Of a DNA stretch of 64,000 bases, positions 54,746-64,000 are shown one piece after another. This stretch comes from CAYMWF01 sp964394085 [NCBI: uncultured Gemmatimonadota bacterium] (GTDB lineage: Bacteria; GCA-2686955; CAYMWF01), in NCBI GenBank assembly GCA_964394085.1, contig CAYMWF010000017.1:12609-76608 (forward strand), given 5' to 3'. Each line of letters opens with the position of its first letter. Position 1 is the stretch's first letter. Below the pieces are notes generated by a model that worked only from the letters and a program-made list of their open reading frames with translations, did no database searches and was not told the DNA's origin. The position numbers and the translations under genes were made by a program.

Positions 54746-55023
54746 AAGCCCAGCGCCTCCTTTATCTCGTCCTCATTGTGTCCCACCACGCAGATGTTGT
54801 CATTTATGACCAGCGTGGGATAGGAAACCCTGGGATTCCATTTCACAATCTCCGCCCCGACTTCTTCCCTCTCCGCTCCTTCGGTCTTATCGACGTAGAT
54901 GTAGTCGTACTCGATACCGAGGTTGTCCAGGAAGTTCTTGACCCTCCTGCACCATACACAGGTGCTTAAAAAGAAGCCCAATACCTTCCCCCTGTTCTCT
55001 CCTTCTACATGTATCAGATTCAT
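54742..55023 (-). CDS. Glutaredoxin-like thiol-disulfide protein
   Basis: This 93-residue thioredoxin-fold protein has active site STCVWCRRVK (CxxC, residues about 22-25), and the cis-Pro follows in VSYPTLVIND. It lies 75 bp after the Bcp gene and overlaps the ferredoxin:thioredoxin reductase gene. This gives a chain ferredoxin/rubredoxin - reductase - glutaredoxin, possibly feeding the peroxiredoxin. A Glu/Lys-rich insert (KTEGAEREEVGAEIVKWN) differs from classical glutaredoxins and fits the small glutaredoxins of anaerobes. Confidence 0.9.
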   Translation of the reverse strand: MNLIHVEGENRGKVLGFFLSTCVWCRRVKNFLDNLGIEYDYIYVDKTEGAEREEVGAEIVKWNPRVSYPTLVINDNICVVGHNEDEIKEALGL

Positions 55024-55098
55024 TCGTATTCCTTTATGAGGTTATGAGGTGTTCATACAGGCCAGGCGCTCCACACCCATCCACATCCATACACCCAC

Positions 55099-55566
55099 CT
55101 ACGCCATCAGTTCCTTAAGCTTGTCTTTCACGGCGTCCACATGACCCTTGACCCTTACTTTGGGCCAGATGTGTGCAATCCTGTCTTCCGGATCGATCAG
55201 CGCCGTGGTCCTGATCACCCCCTCGAACTCCCTGCCGTACATCTTCTTCAAACCCCATGCCCCGTAATCTCGCAGCGTCTCCTTCCCGGGATCGCTCAGC
55301 AGCCTTATCCCGAGGTTGTGCTTGTCCGTGAAATTGCAGTGGCTGCGGGGTGAATCCGGGCTCACGCCGACTACCTTGGCGCCCAGCGCCTCGAACTCGT
55401 CCCTGGAAGCCGTGAACTCCAGGGCTTCCGTGGTGCAGCCGCTGGTATTGTCCTTCGGGTAGAAGTACAGCACGAGCCATCCGCCGAGATAGTCGTCGAG
55501 CTGCACGATATTCTCATCCTTGTCCGGAAGTTTGAAATCCGGCGCCTTATCCCCTGTTTTCATCAT
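55099..55566 (-). CDS. bcp: Thioredoxin-dependent peroxiredoxin (Bcp/PrxQ type)
   Basis: This 155-residue protein has GGAGGG before a double ATG. The peroxidatic motif is YFYPKDNTSGCTTEALEF (Pro, Thr, Cys at about residue 44; Thr and Ser nearby). A second conserved-type Cys, the possible resolving one, is seen only in RSHCNF, not at the usual Cys+5, so it may be a one-Cys variant. The protein reduces hydrogen peroxide and organic hydroperoxides. Its position upstream of glutaredoxin and ferredoxin:thioredoxin reductase suggests that pair recycles it. Confidence 0.92.
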   Translation of the reverse strand: MMKTGDKAPDFKLPDKDENIVQLDDYLGGWLVLYFYPKDNTSGCTTEALEFTASRDEFEALGAKVVGVSPDSPRSHCNFTDKHNLGIRLLSDPGKETLRDYGAWGLKKMYGREFEGVIRTTALIDPEDRIAHIWPKVRVKGHVDAVKDKLKELMA

Positions 55567-55662
55567 TGTAAGCCCTCCATCCTGAATCCCGATTCACGGG
55601 TATTACCTTGGGTGCCGTTCCGAGGATAATACTTTCCTTTATTTCCGTCCCGGCAATTCCGG

Positions 55663-56370
55663 TCAACTCAACCCCGGAGAAACCGCGTTTTCATCCAACT
55701 CGGAAGCTTCCCCCCGGGGCTCCAGGCAAAGACCTGCGCCGGCCAGAACCAGGGGGACGCCTATAATCAAAGCGGTGCCGATCTGCGCCCAGGTGACACC
55801 CTTCCCCAGAATCTTGAATTCCAGGGCAACCGCGAGCAGGATCACCACGACCCCGATAATACGCGGGAACCGTTTCGACAGCAGCCCGACAGCCACGATT
55901 GACAAACCGGCCAGGCTGTTCATCAGGATTGCTACCACCCCGTCCTCTACTGAACCCATCCCGCCGAAGAGAGCTATGAACAGGCCGGCGGTTATCAGTA
56001 TCTTGGTGGCGGCTTCGCGCAGATTCTTGACCAGCAGCACGTTGAACAGCGCTTTGGCCACCAGTCCCGTCACGATAACCATGTTGTAGGTTTCCCAGGC
56101 GGGATTGCCCTCGGCGCTGAGTGTTGCGGCAAAGTAGACGCAGGCTGCCATCATGATGACAAACGCTACATTGCTGGAGCGGTAGTGAATGCTCAACCGA
56201 CGCTCGTCGACATAGCGAGTGGCGATTCCGAACGAAGCCAGGGTCGGCCGTAACAGGTAGGCTCCTATTCCCAGCGCCAGCCAGACCTGATTCTGGAAAA
56301 TCGCGAAAAGGAGCAGGGAAAGGATAAAAATAGCGGTCGCCCACCAGAATACAGGGTCCTTCTCAGGCAT
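55663..56370 (-). CDS. Seven-helix membrane protein coupled to an XRE regulator
   Basis: This 235-residue protein starts at ATG 56370, overlapping the regulator stop by eight bases. About seven membrane segments are visible, for example WWATAIFILSLLLFAIF, VWLALGIGAYLL, NVAFVIMMAACVYFAATL, YNMVIVTGLVAKALFNVLL, IIGVVVILLAVAL and IGTALIIGVPLVLAGAGL. XRE-plus-membrane-protein pairs (DUF2178-like) are common in bacteria and often concern membrane stress or antimicrobial resistance. No motif identifies the function here. Confidence 0.75.
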   Translation of the reverse strand: MPEKDPVFWWATAIFILSLLLFAIFQNQVWLALGIGAYLLRPTLASFGIATRYVDERRLSIHYRSSNVAFVIMMAACVYFAATLSAEGNPAWETYNMVIVTGLVAKALFNVLLVKNLREAATKILITAGLFIALFGGMGSVEDGVVAILMNSLAGLSIVAVGLLSKRFPRIIGVVVILLAVALEFKILGKGVTWAQIGTALIIGVPLVLAGAGLCLEPRGEASELDENAVSPGLS

Positions 56371-56572
56371 GGTCCTTATCCTCCAGTATGAACAGTTCTT
56401 CAACTGTTGTTTCCAGTCTGCGGGCGAGCAGCAGGGCTAATTTGACCGAGGGCGCGTAGTTGCCTTTCTCAATGGAGACTATGGTCTGCCGAGAGACCCC
56501 GACCAGGTCGGCCAGCTGCTGCTGACTGAGTTCGCCCCTGAAAAACCGGAATTTGCGGAGATTCGTTTTCAT
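56363..56572 (-). CDS. Small XRE-family helix-turn-helix regulator
   Basis: This 69-residue protein starts at ATG 56572 after AAGGAGAGC. A complete HTH_3 domain is present (LRKFRFFRGELSQQQLADLVGVSRQTIVSIEKGNYAPSVKLALLLARRL). It belongs to the short YvaO-like regulators whose whole body is the DNA-binding domain. Its -35 box overlaps two short palindromes (see the promoter at 56603), which fits autoregulation. Confidence 0.92.
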   Translation of the reverse strand: MKTNLRKFRFFRGELSQQQLADLVGVSRQTIVSIEKGNYAPSVKLALLLARRLETTVEELFILEDKDHA

Positions 56573-56602
56573 GCTCTCCTTCGATCCGTTTGAACTGAAT
56601 GT

Positions 56603-56642
56603 AATGTAAAGGACATTTGTCAATATGTCAAGACAATTTGTC
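56603..56642 (-). promoter_or_regulatory. Sigma-70 promoter with paired operators for the XRE gene
   Basis: On the minus strand TTGACA (56631-56626) and TACATT (56608-56603) are 17 bp apart, giving a start about 25 bp before the ATG. Palindromes GACATTTGTC (56612-56621) and GACAATTTGTC (56632-56642) lie in the spacer and next to the -35 box. They are centred about 20.5 bp apart, close to two helical turns. Confidence 0.75.
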
Positions 56643-56938
56643 ATATTGTAGATGATAGTATACATATTCATGAGACTGTGCAACCTGTAAAGCTGTTACT
56701 GGTGCGGTGGAATTGCAGCGATGTTCTTCATGAGCGTTTCACAACACATCGGGCGGCGCGTCGTTCCGGTATTCCAGTTCCCGCCAAGGGATCGTTTCGA
56801 GAGGGAAACGTGAATGATATTCCGCCCGGACCAGAATTTTCCAATCAAAGGATCACGAGTTTGATGCATCAGCTGTCTGATGGTATAATCTGATATATTT
56901 TGTGCAGGCTGCGTCAGCAGCGATACAGGGAGTGAGTT
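56643..56938. other. Intergenic, no gene seen
   Basis: Between the XRE gene and nitroreductase. It holds an AT-rich start and possibly the nitroreductase promoter; nothing recognised. Confidence 0.3.
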
Positions 56939-57544
56939 ATGAATGAGCGAAAACCGAATCCGCGGCTGACCGAGGCGGAGGTGGACTGCACCTTCCCTGA
57001 TCGCTGGTCGCCCAGGGCCTTCATCGAGGAGCCCCTCCCGCCCCGCCAGGTTCATAGCCTGTTCGAGGCGGCGCGGTGGGCGCCATCGTGCTTCAACGAT
57101 CAACCCTGGCTCTTCGTTTACGCCGTCTCTCCCGGGGATCGGGCTCGGTTCGCCGATGCGCTCCTCCCGAAGAACCGCTCCTGGGCCGCGAGGGCGCCGC
57201 TCCTCTGCTTCGTCTTCGCGCGCAGGGAGTTCGAAGGATCGGGCAAGGAGAACCGCCACGCGGCGTACGACACCGGCGCCGCCTGGATGTCGCTCGCGCT
57301 GCAGGCACGCCGTCTCGGTCTCTACGCCCACGCCATGGCGGGGTTCGATCAACAGAAGGCGTACGCAGCAGCAGGCGTACCGGCTGAAACGTTCCATGTC
57401 ATGGCGGCGGTGGCTGTCGGAAGGCTGGGCGATCCCGCCGTACTCCCTGACGATCTTCGAGCCATGGAAGCGCCGAACCCGAGAAAACCGCTCGCCGAGG
57501 TCGCCGTCGAAGGCCGGTACGGCGGTGCAGGCGACGAAGGATGA
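56939..57544 (+). CDS. Nitroreductase-family flavoprotein
   Basis: This 201-residue protein has GGGAGTG before the ATG. Nitroreductase motifs are present: RWSPRAF (Arg and Ser for FMN), FEAARWAPSCFNDQPW (the APS..N.QPW flavin loop), GAAWMSLALQARRLGLYAH (the glycine-rich later helix) and a C-terminal VGRLGDP. The family uses FMN and NAD(P)H to reduce nitro compounds or quinones, or to dehydrogenate or dehalogenate substrates. It stands 82 bp before the DsrE-like gene in the same direction. Confidence 0.9.
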   Translation: MNERKPNPRLTEAEVDCTFPDRWSPRAFIEEPLPPRQVHSLFEAARWAPSCFNDQPWLFVYAVSPGDRARFADALLPKNRSWAARAPLLCFVFARREFEGSGKENRHAAYDTGAAWMSLALQARRLGLYAHAMAGFDQQKAYAAAGVPAETFHVMAAVAVGRLGDPAVLPDDLRAMEAPNPRKPLAEVAVEGRYGGAGDEG

Positions 57545-57626
57545 CGAACGGAGTGAAGGTTCCGGGCATCCCCCGGCGGAATGTTGAACCGGGGGAATCC
57601 GCCCCCCGTTGAGAGAGGAAAGCCTG

Positions 57627-57977
57627 ATGGACAGAAAATTTGTACTGTTTGCGTTCAACGGAGAGCCGATGTGCTTCGCGCACGTGCTCCTCAACGCGCT
57701 CGACATGCATGAAAAGGGTTTCGAGGTGAAGGTGGTGATCGAAGGAACCGCCACGAAAACCGCCGGAGAGCTCGCGGATGTCTCCAGGCCGTTCAGCGGC
57801 GTTTACCGCAAGGTGAAGGAAAAGGGGCTCGTCGATTGCGCCTGCAGGGCCTGCGCGGGCAAGACGGGCGCCCTCGCCGACCTGGAGGCCCAGGGGCTTC
57901 CCCTCTGCGACGAGATGTCCGGCCACCCCTCCATGGCCCGGTACATCGAGGAGGGGTTCGAGGTCGTTTCCTTCTGA
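57627..57977 (+). CDS. DsrE-like sulfur-relay family protein
   Basis: This 116-residue protein starts at ATG 57627 after AGAGGAAAGCC. The fold is short alpha/beta (KFVLFAFNGEPMCFAHVLLNALDMHEKGFEVKVVIEG), typical of DsrE/DsrF-like proteins. Cysteines lie in VDCACRACAGKTG and LPLCDEMS; the CxCxxC cluster may be the sulfur-carrying or metal site. Relatives occur in sulfur transfer and in thiol stress. It is cytoplasmic, with no signal peptide. Confidence 0.75.
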   Translation: MDRKFVLFAFNGEPMCFAHVLLNALDMHEKGFEVKVVIEGTATKTAGELADVSRPFSGVYRKVKEKGLVDCACRACAGKTGALADLEAQGLPLCDEMSGHPSMARYIEEGFEVVSF

Positions 57978-58047
57978 GACGTCCGCGTATTCCATGTCCG
58001 TTCAGGAAACGCGGCGGCAGAAGCTTCGAATCACATCCGGAATCAAA

Positions 58048-60909
<2,862 letters not shown>

Positions 60910-60975
60910 TATCTATCGTGTCCGCTGGTTTGAAAAGGTGTGCCGCCGACTTATTCAGGCGTCAGCTTCCATCCC

Positions 60976-61041
60976 GATGAATCAAAACACCGCCGGGCAC
61001 ATTAAAAAGATGAATCAAAACACCGCCGGGTACATTAAAGA
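60976..61041. repeat. 33-bp tandem duplication in the aconitase upstream region
   Basis: Two units (60976-61008 and 61009-61041) differ at three or so positions. Core GATGAATCAAAACACCGCC. The period is again a multiple of three, though no gene was recognised here. Confidence 0.85.
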
Positions 61042-61059
61042 AGTTTTTACGGGCGGAGA

Positions 61060-61773
61060 TCATGTGTACTTCCTGTTCTTATCGAAACTCTCCAGCTGTT
61101 CCAACAGTTTCGCATCCTTGAATTCCCAAAGATCGTCGGTAATCAGATGGGTCAGGACGAATGCATTCAGAAAGGCGTCGTTCCTGCAGATGAGACGCAA
61201 TCTGTCCGCCTGGTTCTGCGCGGTCGTGGTTATCTCCGAATACAATTTCGAGATAACCTGATCCACCCTGTCTTTGTCGCCCTCATGGACCCAGTACATA
61301 TTGAGATACAGCCGGTTCACGATCTCCCGGGCGCTCATGATCGGGATGATCCCGGTAAAATATTTCCAGTATTCCCTCCCCACCCGGCAATATCCGATGA
61401 GGCTCAAGGTGGAGATATACTGGAGGGCGCTCTGCATGGTCGTAAAAGAAATATGACACGACTCAGAGGCCTCTCCCCTGTAAACCGCTACTGCTTCATC
61501 ATATGAATTGTAACTGCCAACACCATCGAGCAGGGGCAGTACCGGGCGCAGGGCGTCGCAGATATCCTTCTTCTTTTTCAGAGGACAGAACGGGCATCTT
61601 TGAAACGTGACGGCCTCTTTCACGGAAGGCGGAATCTTGTCAGGATTCTCCCAGTATTCCCGGGTGACTTTTTCGACATGTTCCACCGTCAAGGCGATCT
61701 CGGTCGAATCCTTCAGGGTGAGATACAACCCCGGCTGTTCATAATCGCTCAATCGGATATTCTTTGATTTCAC
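61060..61773 (-). CDS. Conserved hypothetical protein with CPFC motif (DUF6901-like)
   Basis: This 237-residue protein starts at GTG 61773, preceded by GAAGGAGGCTGAAACAG; a longer ATG frame is less likely. Residues about 60-85 contain FQRCPFCPLKKKKDICDALRPVLPLL with three Cys, which probably bind a metal. The rest is mainly helical (ISFTTMQSALQYISTLSLIGYC, GREYWKYFTGIIPIM, LYLNMYWVHEGDKDRVDQVISKLYSEI). The pattern resembles DUF6901-type proteins of Deltaproteobacteria and related groups, of unknown role. That family assignment is from memory and unverified. Confidence 0.7.
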   Translation of the reverse strand: MKSKNIRLSDYEQPGLYLTLKDSTEIALTVEHVEKVTREYWENPDKIPPSVKEAVTFQRCPFCPLKKKKDICDALRPVLPLLDGVGSYNSYDEAVAVYRGEASESCHISFTTMQSALQYISTLSLIGYCRVGREYWKYFTGIIPIMSAREIVNRLYLNMYWVHEGDKDRVDQVISKLYSEITTTAQNQADRLRLICRNDAFLNAFVLTHLITDDLWEFKDAKLLEQLESFDKNRKYT

Positions 61774-61874
61774 CTGTTTCAGCCTCCTTCTGCAAGAAAA
61801 TACCCGTGCTTTCGAGGCTGCGCAACATATTAAAATGTTGCTCGTGCAGCGGAGTTGCAGGGGCGAGCTTACTG

Positions 61875-62015
61875 CGGCCGCCACCCATCTTCACCTCTCT
61901 TTGAACCGATTGAAAATAACGAGTATTCATCGAAAATTTCCAGGCGGCCGCCGCACTTCTTCATCTCTTTTTACATCCGGTTGAAAATACTGTATCTTCA
62001 TTCTTCTCGCAAAGC
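61875..62015. repeat. About 70-bp imperfect tandem duplication
   Basis: CGGCCGCC...CATCTCTTT...GGTTGAAAATA starts at 61875 and again at 61945. It lies in the intergenic region between divergent genes (61773 and 62047). Confidence 0.6.
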
Positions 62016-62046
62016 GCTGGAGCCTGGTGCGACAGGGGTCGGATGA

Positions 62047-62676
62047 ATGAGCGGTGTTTCCTACAAGTATCCCAAACCAGGATTATTGAGCGGTATGGTA
62101 CTCACCTGGGGAACCGCCCTCGTGGTTCTCGTTATCGGGTTCTTTATACCGTCCCTGGCCAGGATTTTCGATGTCGAGCTGTCGGGGGAGATTCGCGGCG
62201 CGTTCCTCGTCTCCGTCACCCTGATGCTCGTGCACAAGATCGAGAGCTACTTTTTCAAGGAGTATGACCGGTGTCCCGTGTACCTGGGCGTTGAGCGCTC
62301 GTCGAGAGCCGGCAACGTGAGGCAGACGCAGTTCGTCGTCTTCGTATCGACCTTCCTTCTCATGATGTACGTGGTGGTCCTGGTAATGAGCGGACCTCCC
62401 TGGCCGCTCTTGCTGATAACCGTCTGGCTGGCCCAGGGCCTGCACGAGATTCACCACGGCGCAAAGACACTGGTTGAACGGCGATACTACCCGGGAGTGA
62501 TCTCCTCCCTGGTTTTCGTTCTTCACGTCTGCCTCTTCATCTTTCCGAAGTGGTACAGCGAAGCAGGCCTCGACTCGCCCTTCATCTACTACGCATACTA
62601 CGCCCTGGTGCCGCTGGTATTCGCCGCCTTCGCCCTGGAGCATCGAAAGTGGACGAAACAGAGAAAAGCAGCTTGA
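62047..62676 (+). CDS. HXXEE-like integral membrane protein
   Basis: This 209-residue protein has about six helices (VLTWGTALVVLVIGFFIPSL, AFLVSVTLMLVHKIESYFF, FVVFVSTFLLMMYVVVLVM, ...). Charged motifs HKIESY (helix 2) and HEIHHGAKTL (helix 4) sit inside membrane segments, resembling HXXEE-type proteins, whose function is unknown. AGGGGTCGG precedes the ATG. The SDR gene starts inside its last codons. Confidence 0.65.
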   Translation: MSGVSYKYPKPGLLSGMVLTWGTALVVLVIGFFIPSLARIFDVELSGEIRGAFLVSVTLMLVHKIESYFFKEYDRCPVYLGVERSSRAGNVRQTQFVVFVSTFLLMMYVVVLVMSGPPWPLLLITVWLAQGLHEIHHGAKTLVERRYYPGVISSLVFVLHVCLFIFPKWYSEAGLDSPFIYYAYYALVPLVFAAFALEHRKWTKQRKAA

Positions 62677-63614
62677 ACACGCAGAACCAGCAAAAGGTCA
62701 TTATCACAGGTGCAGCCTCAGGAATCGGCCGGGCGCTGGCGCTCGAGTACGCCCGCCACGGATACAGGCTCGGCCTGATCGACCGAAACGAAGATGCCCT
62801 GCTCGATCTCAAGACCCGAATGTCATGCGACAACTTCGGTAAGGACCAGACCTCGAGCAAAAACTTTGTTCGAACCCAAACGTCGAGCGGGAACTCCGTT
62901 GAAGCCGAGACATCGAACTTCAACTCTGATAAAGCCCAAACGTCGAGCACGAGCTTCGTAAAAGACCAGACGTCGAGCGAAAGCTTCGTAAAAGACCAGG
63001 CGTCGAGCACGAACTTCGTTCAAGACCAGACGTCGAGCGAGACCATCGTTCAGGTGCTGGACGTCACCGATACGGAAAGAGCCCGTGCCGGGCTGGCGGA
63101 GTTGATCCGGAGAATGGGAGGGTGCCACCTGTTGATTCTCTGCGCGGGTATCGGCCCCCTCGACCCTGACCTGGACTGGAAGATCGCCCGGGATACCATC
63201 GACGTAAACGTTCGCGGCTTCGCGGCCATGGCTCAACATGGAATGCAGCATTTCCTCGCCCACGGGGGCGGACACCTGGTGGGCATCTCCTCGCTGGCGG
63301 CGGTGCGCGGAGATCGCCATGCACCGTCGTACAACGCTTCGAAAGCCTTCGTATCGCTTTACCTGGAAGGCCTTCGCAACAAGGTGAAAAAAGAAGCGAT
63401 TCCTATCCAGGTAACGGATATCCGCCCAGGTTTCGTAGACACGCCCGGAGCCAACTCACCCGTGAGGCTGTGGGAAATCTCACCGGAAGCAGCCGCAAAA
63501 AAGATCTTCAGAGCCGTTCGCAGAAAAAAGCGCATCGCCTACATACCCTGGCGCTGGCGGTTCGTGGCCGGGATCTGGCGAAGTCTTCCATCGGCCATCG
63601 TCGAACGGATGTGA
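62649..63614 (+). CDS. Short-chain dehydrogenase/reductase with decapeptide-repeat insertion
   Basis: This is a 321-residue protein. GTG 62649 (GGAG nine bases upstream) is the likely start; a TTG at 62673 overlapping the preceding stop is an alternative. SDR motifs present are TGAASGIG (residues 20-27), D138VTD, CAGIG (usual NAG), N187, S214/S215, Y228 and K232 (YNASK), and PGFVDTP. Between the second helix and the D138 strand an insertion of about 75 residues carries seven decapeptides such as DQTSSESFVK. This breaks the NAD(P)-binding region just before the residues that contact adenine. The fold may still close if the insertion loops out. The gene overlaps the preceding membrane protein. 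Confidence 0.88.
   Translation: MDETEKSSLNTQNQQKVIITGAASGIGRALALEYARHGYRLGLIDRNEDALLDLKTRMSCDNFGKDQTSSKNFVRTQTSSGNSVEAETSNFNSDKAQTSSTSFVKDQTSSESFVKDQASSTNFVQDQTSSETIVQVLDVTDTERARAGLAELIRRMGGCHLLILCAGIGPLDPDLDWKIARDTIDVNVRGFAAMAQHGMQHFLAHGGGHLVGISSLAAVRGDRHAPSYNASKAFVSLYLEGLRNKVKKEAIPIQVTDIRPGFVDTPGANSPVRLWEISPEAAAKKIFRAVRRKKRIAYIPWRWRFVAGIWRSLPSAIVERM
62844..63053 (+). repeat. 30-bp in-frame minisatellite in the SDR gene
   Basis: Seven units of 30 bp (consensus DQTSSxxFVK, with central units more diverged) cover residues 66-135. The frame is kept throughout. The core GACCAGACGTCGAGC recurs with few changes. Confidence 0.92.
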
Positions 63615-63717
63615 CGTTCCGCCCACGGTTACGAGGTCTCCGGTTTCGGCTTCGGTTGTCGCACTCCGCAAGCCGCTCCAGAAAACCGCTCTCTGCCCTT
63701 ATAATCATATTATCCGG

Positions 63718-63850
63718 TAACTTGTTCATAACAAACCATATACATGATTACCGATTCACTGGACGAACGAACAAATTTTTGTCACGTGACAAAAATTCGA
63801 TAAGTCTCATTATTACCTGGATGAACCGACAGATTTGTCACGTGACAAAA
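63718..63850. repeat. Dispersed palindromic element, copies 4 and 5
   Basis: GTCACGTGAC occurs at 63781-63790 (within TTTTTGTCACGTGACAAAAA) and 63837-63846. The stretch GTAACTTGTTCATAACAAAC at 63718 is nearly identical to the one at 39781. Between the two palindromes a CTGGAyGAACsrACAR segment occurs twice. The unit is thus a duplicated element of about 57 bp. A related GTCCCC-TTTT stretch follows near 63898. Confidence 0.8.
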
Positions 63851-63928
63851 TTCGATTCAACCGTTATCGGATCATCGCGGGGGCGGTAAATTGTTTTGTC
63901 CCCTTTTCGTTCGTTGGTTTTCAAGAAG

Positions 63929-64000
63929 TTAATCCGCCCCCTTTACAGCCGGCAGCAGCTCGGGTTCTGAGTCGGGGTTGCCGGCTTCAGCTTTGTCATT
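63929..64000 (-). CDS. C-terminal end of an unknown protein (partial at right edge)
   Basis: Minus-strand frame to the edge: ...AEAGNPDSEPELLPAVKGAD and a stop at 63929. Only 23 codons are visible. It is acidic and Pro-rich, like a C-terminal tail, but too short to recognise. Confidence 0.3.
   Translation of the reverse strand, partial: NDKAEAGNPDSEPELLPAVKGAD

Noticed and set aside
56696-57754. 352-codon minus-strand frame over the nitroreductase.
   Set aside because: Shadow of the plus-strand gene, which has clear family motifs.

Overview
The window looks like a chromosomal stretch of a Gram-negative, environmental FCB-group bacterium (Latescibacterota / Eisenbacteria / Zixibacteria-like). 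This is inferred from gene content and style. Many secreted beta-helix and beta-propeller proteins are present, two proteins end in a FlgD-like / T9SS-style tail (YPNPFNPAT...SGVY...KMILLK), and there is a TonB-dependent receptor and a CHAT/TPR protein. No rRNA, tRNA, integrase or transposase gene was recognised, so placement to species is not possible.

Layout. 0-11 kb: a TPR protein cut by the left edge, a giant secreted beta-helix protein, a CHAT-TPR caspase-like protein that is a paralogue of the edge protein, and an amidohydrolase, followed by a 9-copy 35-bp palindromic tandem array. 11.5-20.4 kb: secreted M28 and C25 peptidases, a CARDB protein and a beta-helix protein, all on the minus strand, with an RNHCP zinc-ribbon gene, a GC-rich structured region and a beta-helix pseudogene between them. 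20.9-25.3 kb: a compact RiPP-like operon. It encodes a 91-residue precursor with a strict Cys-x5-Cys hexapeptide repeat, a radical SAM/SPASM enzyme, an ABC exporter without a peptidase domain and a small membrane protein. A cysteine desulfurase-like gene converges on it. 27.5-36 kb: three tandem, translationally coupled beta-helix genes plus the stub of a fourth. 36-45 kb: DMT transporter, GH-A hydrolase, SGNH hydrolase, a broken AAA ATPase, then a TrmB regulator leading three propeller-type secreted proteins. 45-54 kb: two paralogous repeat proteins with FlgD-like tails flanking an AAA/DUF4143 ATPase, then a TonB receptor. 54-64 kb: a redox operon (FTR-rubredoxin fusion, glutaredoxin) and Bcp, an XRE/membrane pair, nitroreductase, DsrE-like protein, aconitase, a Cys-motif protein, a membrane protein and an SDR.

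How it works together. Most genes make exported proteins. At least six of them, beta-helix proteins and both peptidases, end in the same kind of C-terminal module (core LPDG.PWPGNP..GP). Two propeller proteins share a different tail (DADWWLL..SP.GWY). This suggests family-specific modules for surface display or secretion. The RiPP-like cassette is the best candidate for an undescribed system.

Two genome-wide habits stand out. Short in-frame minisatellites have expanded inside otherwise conserved enzymes (CHAT, amidohydrolase, ABC exporter, aconitase, SDR). Palindromes with a CACGTG core are scattered through the intergenic DNA.
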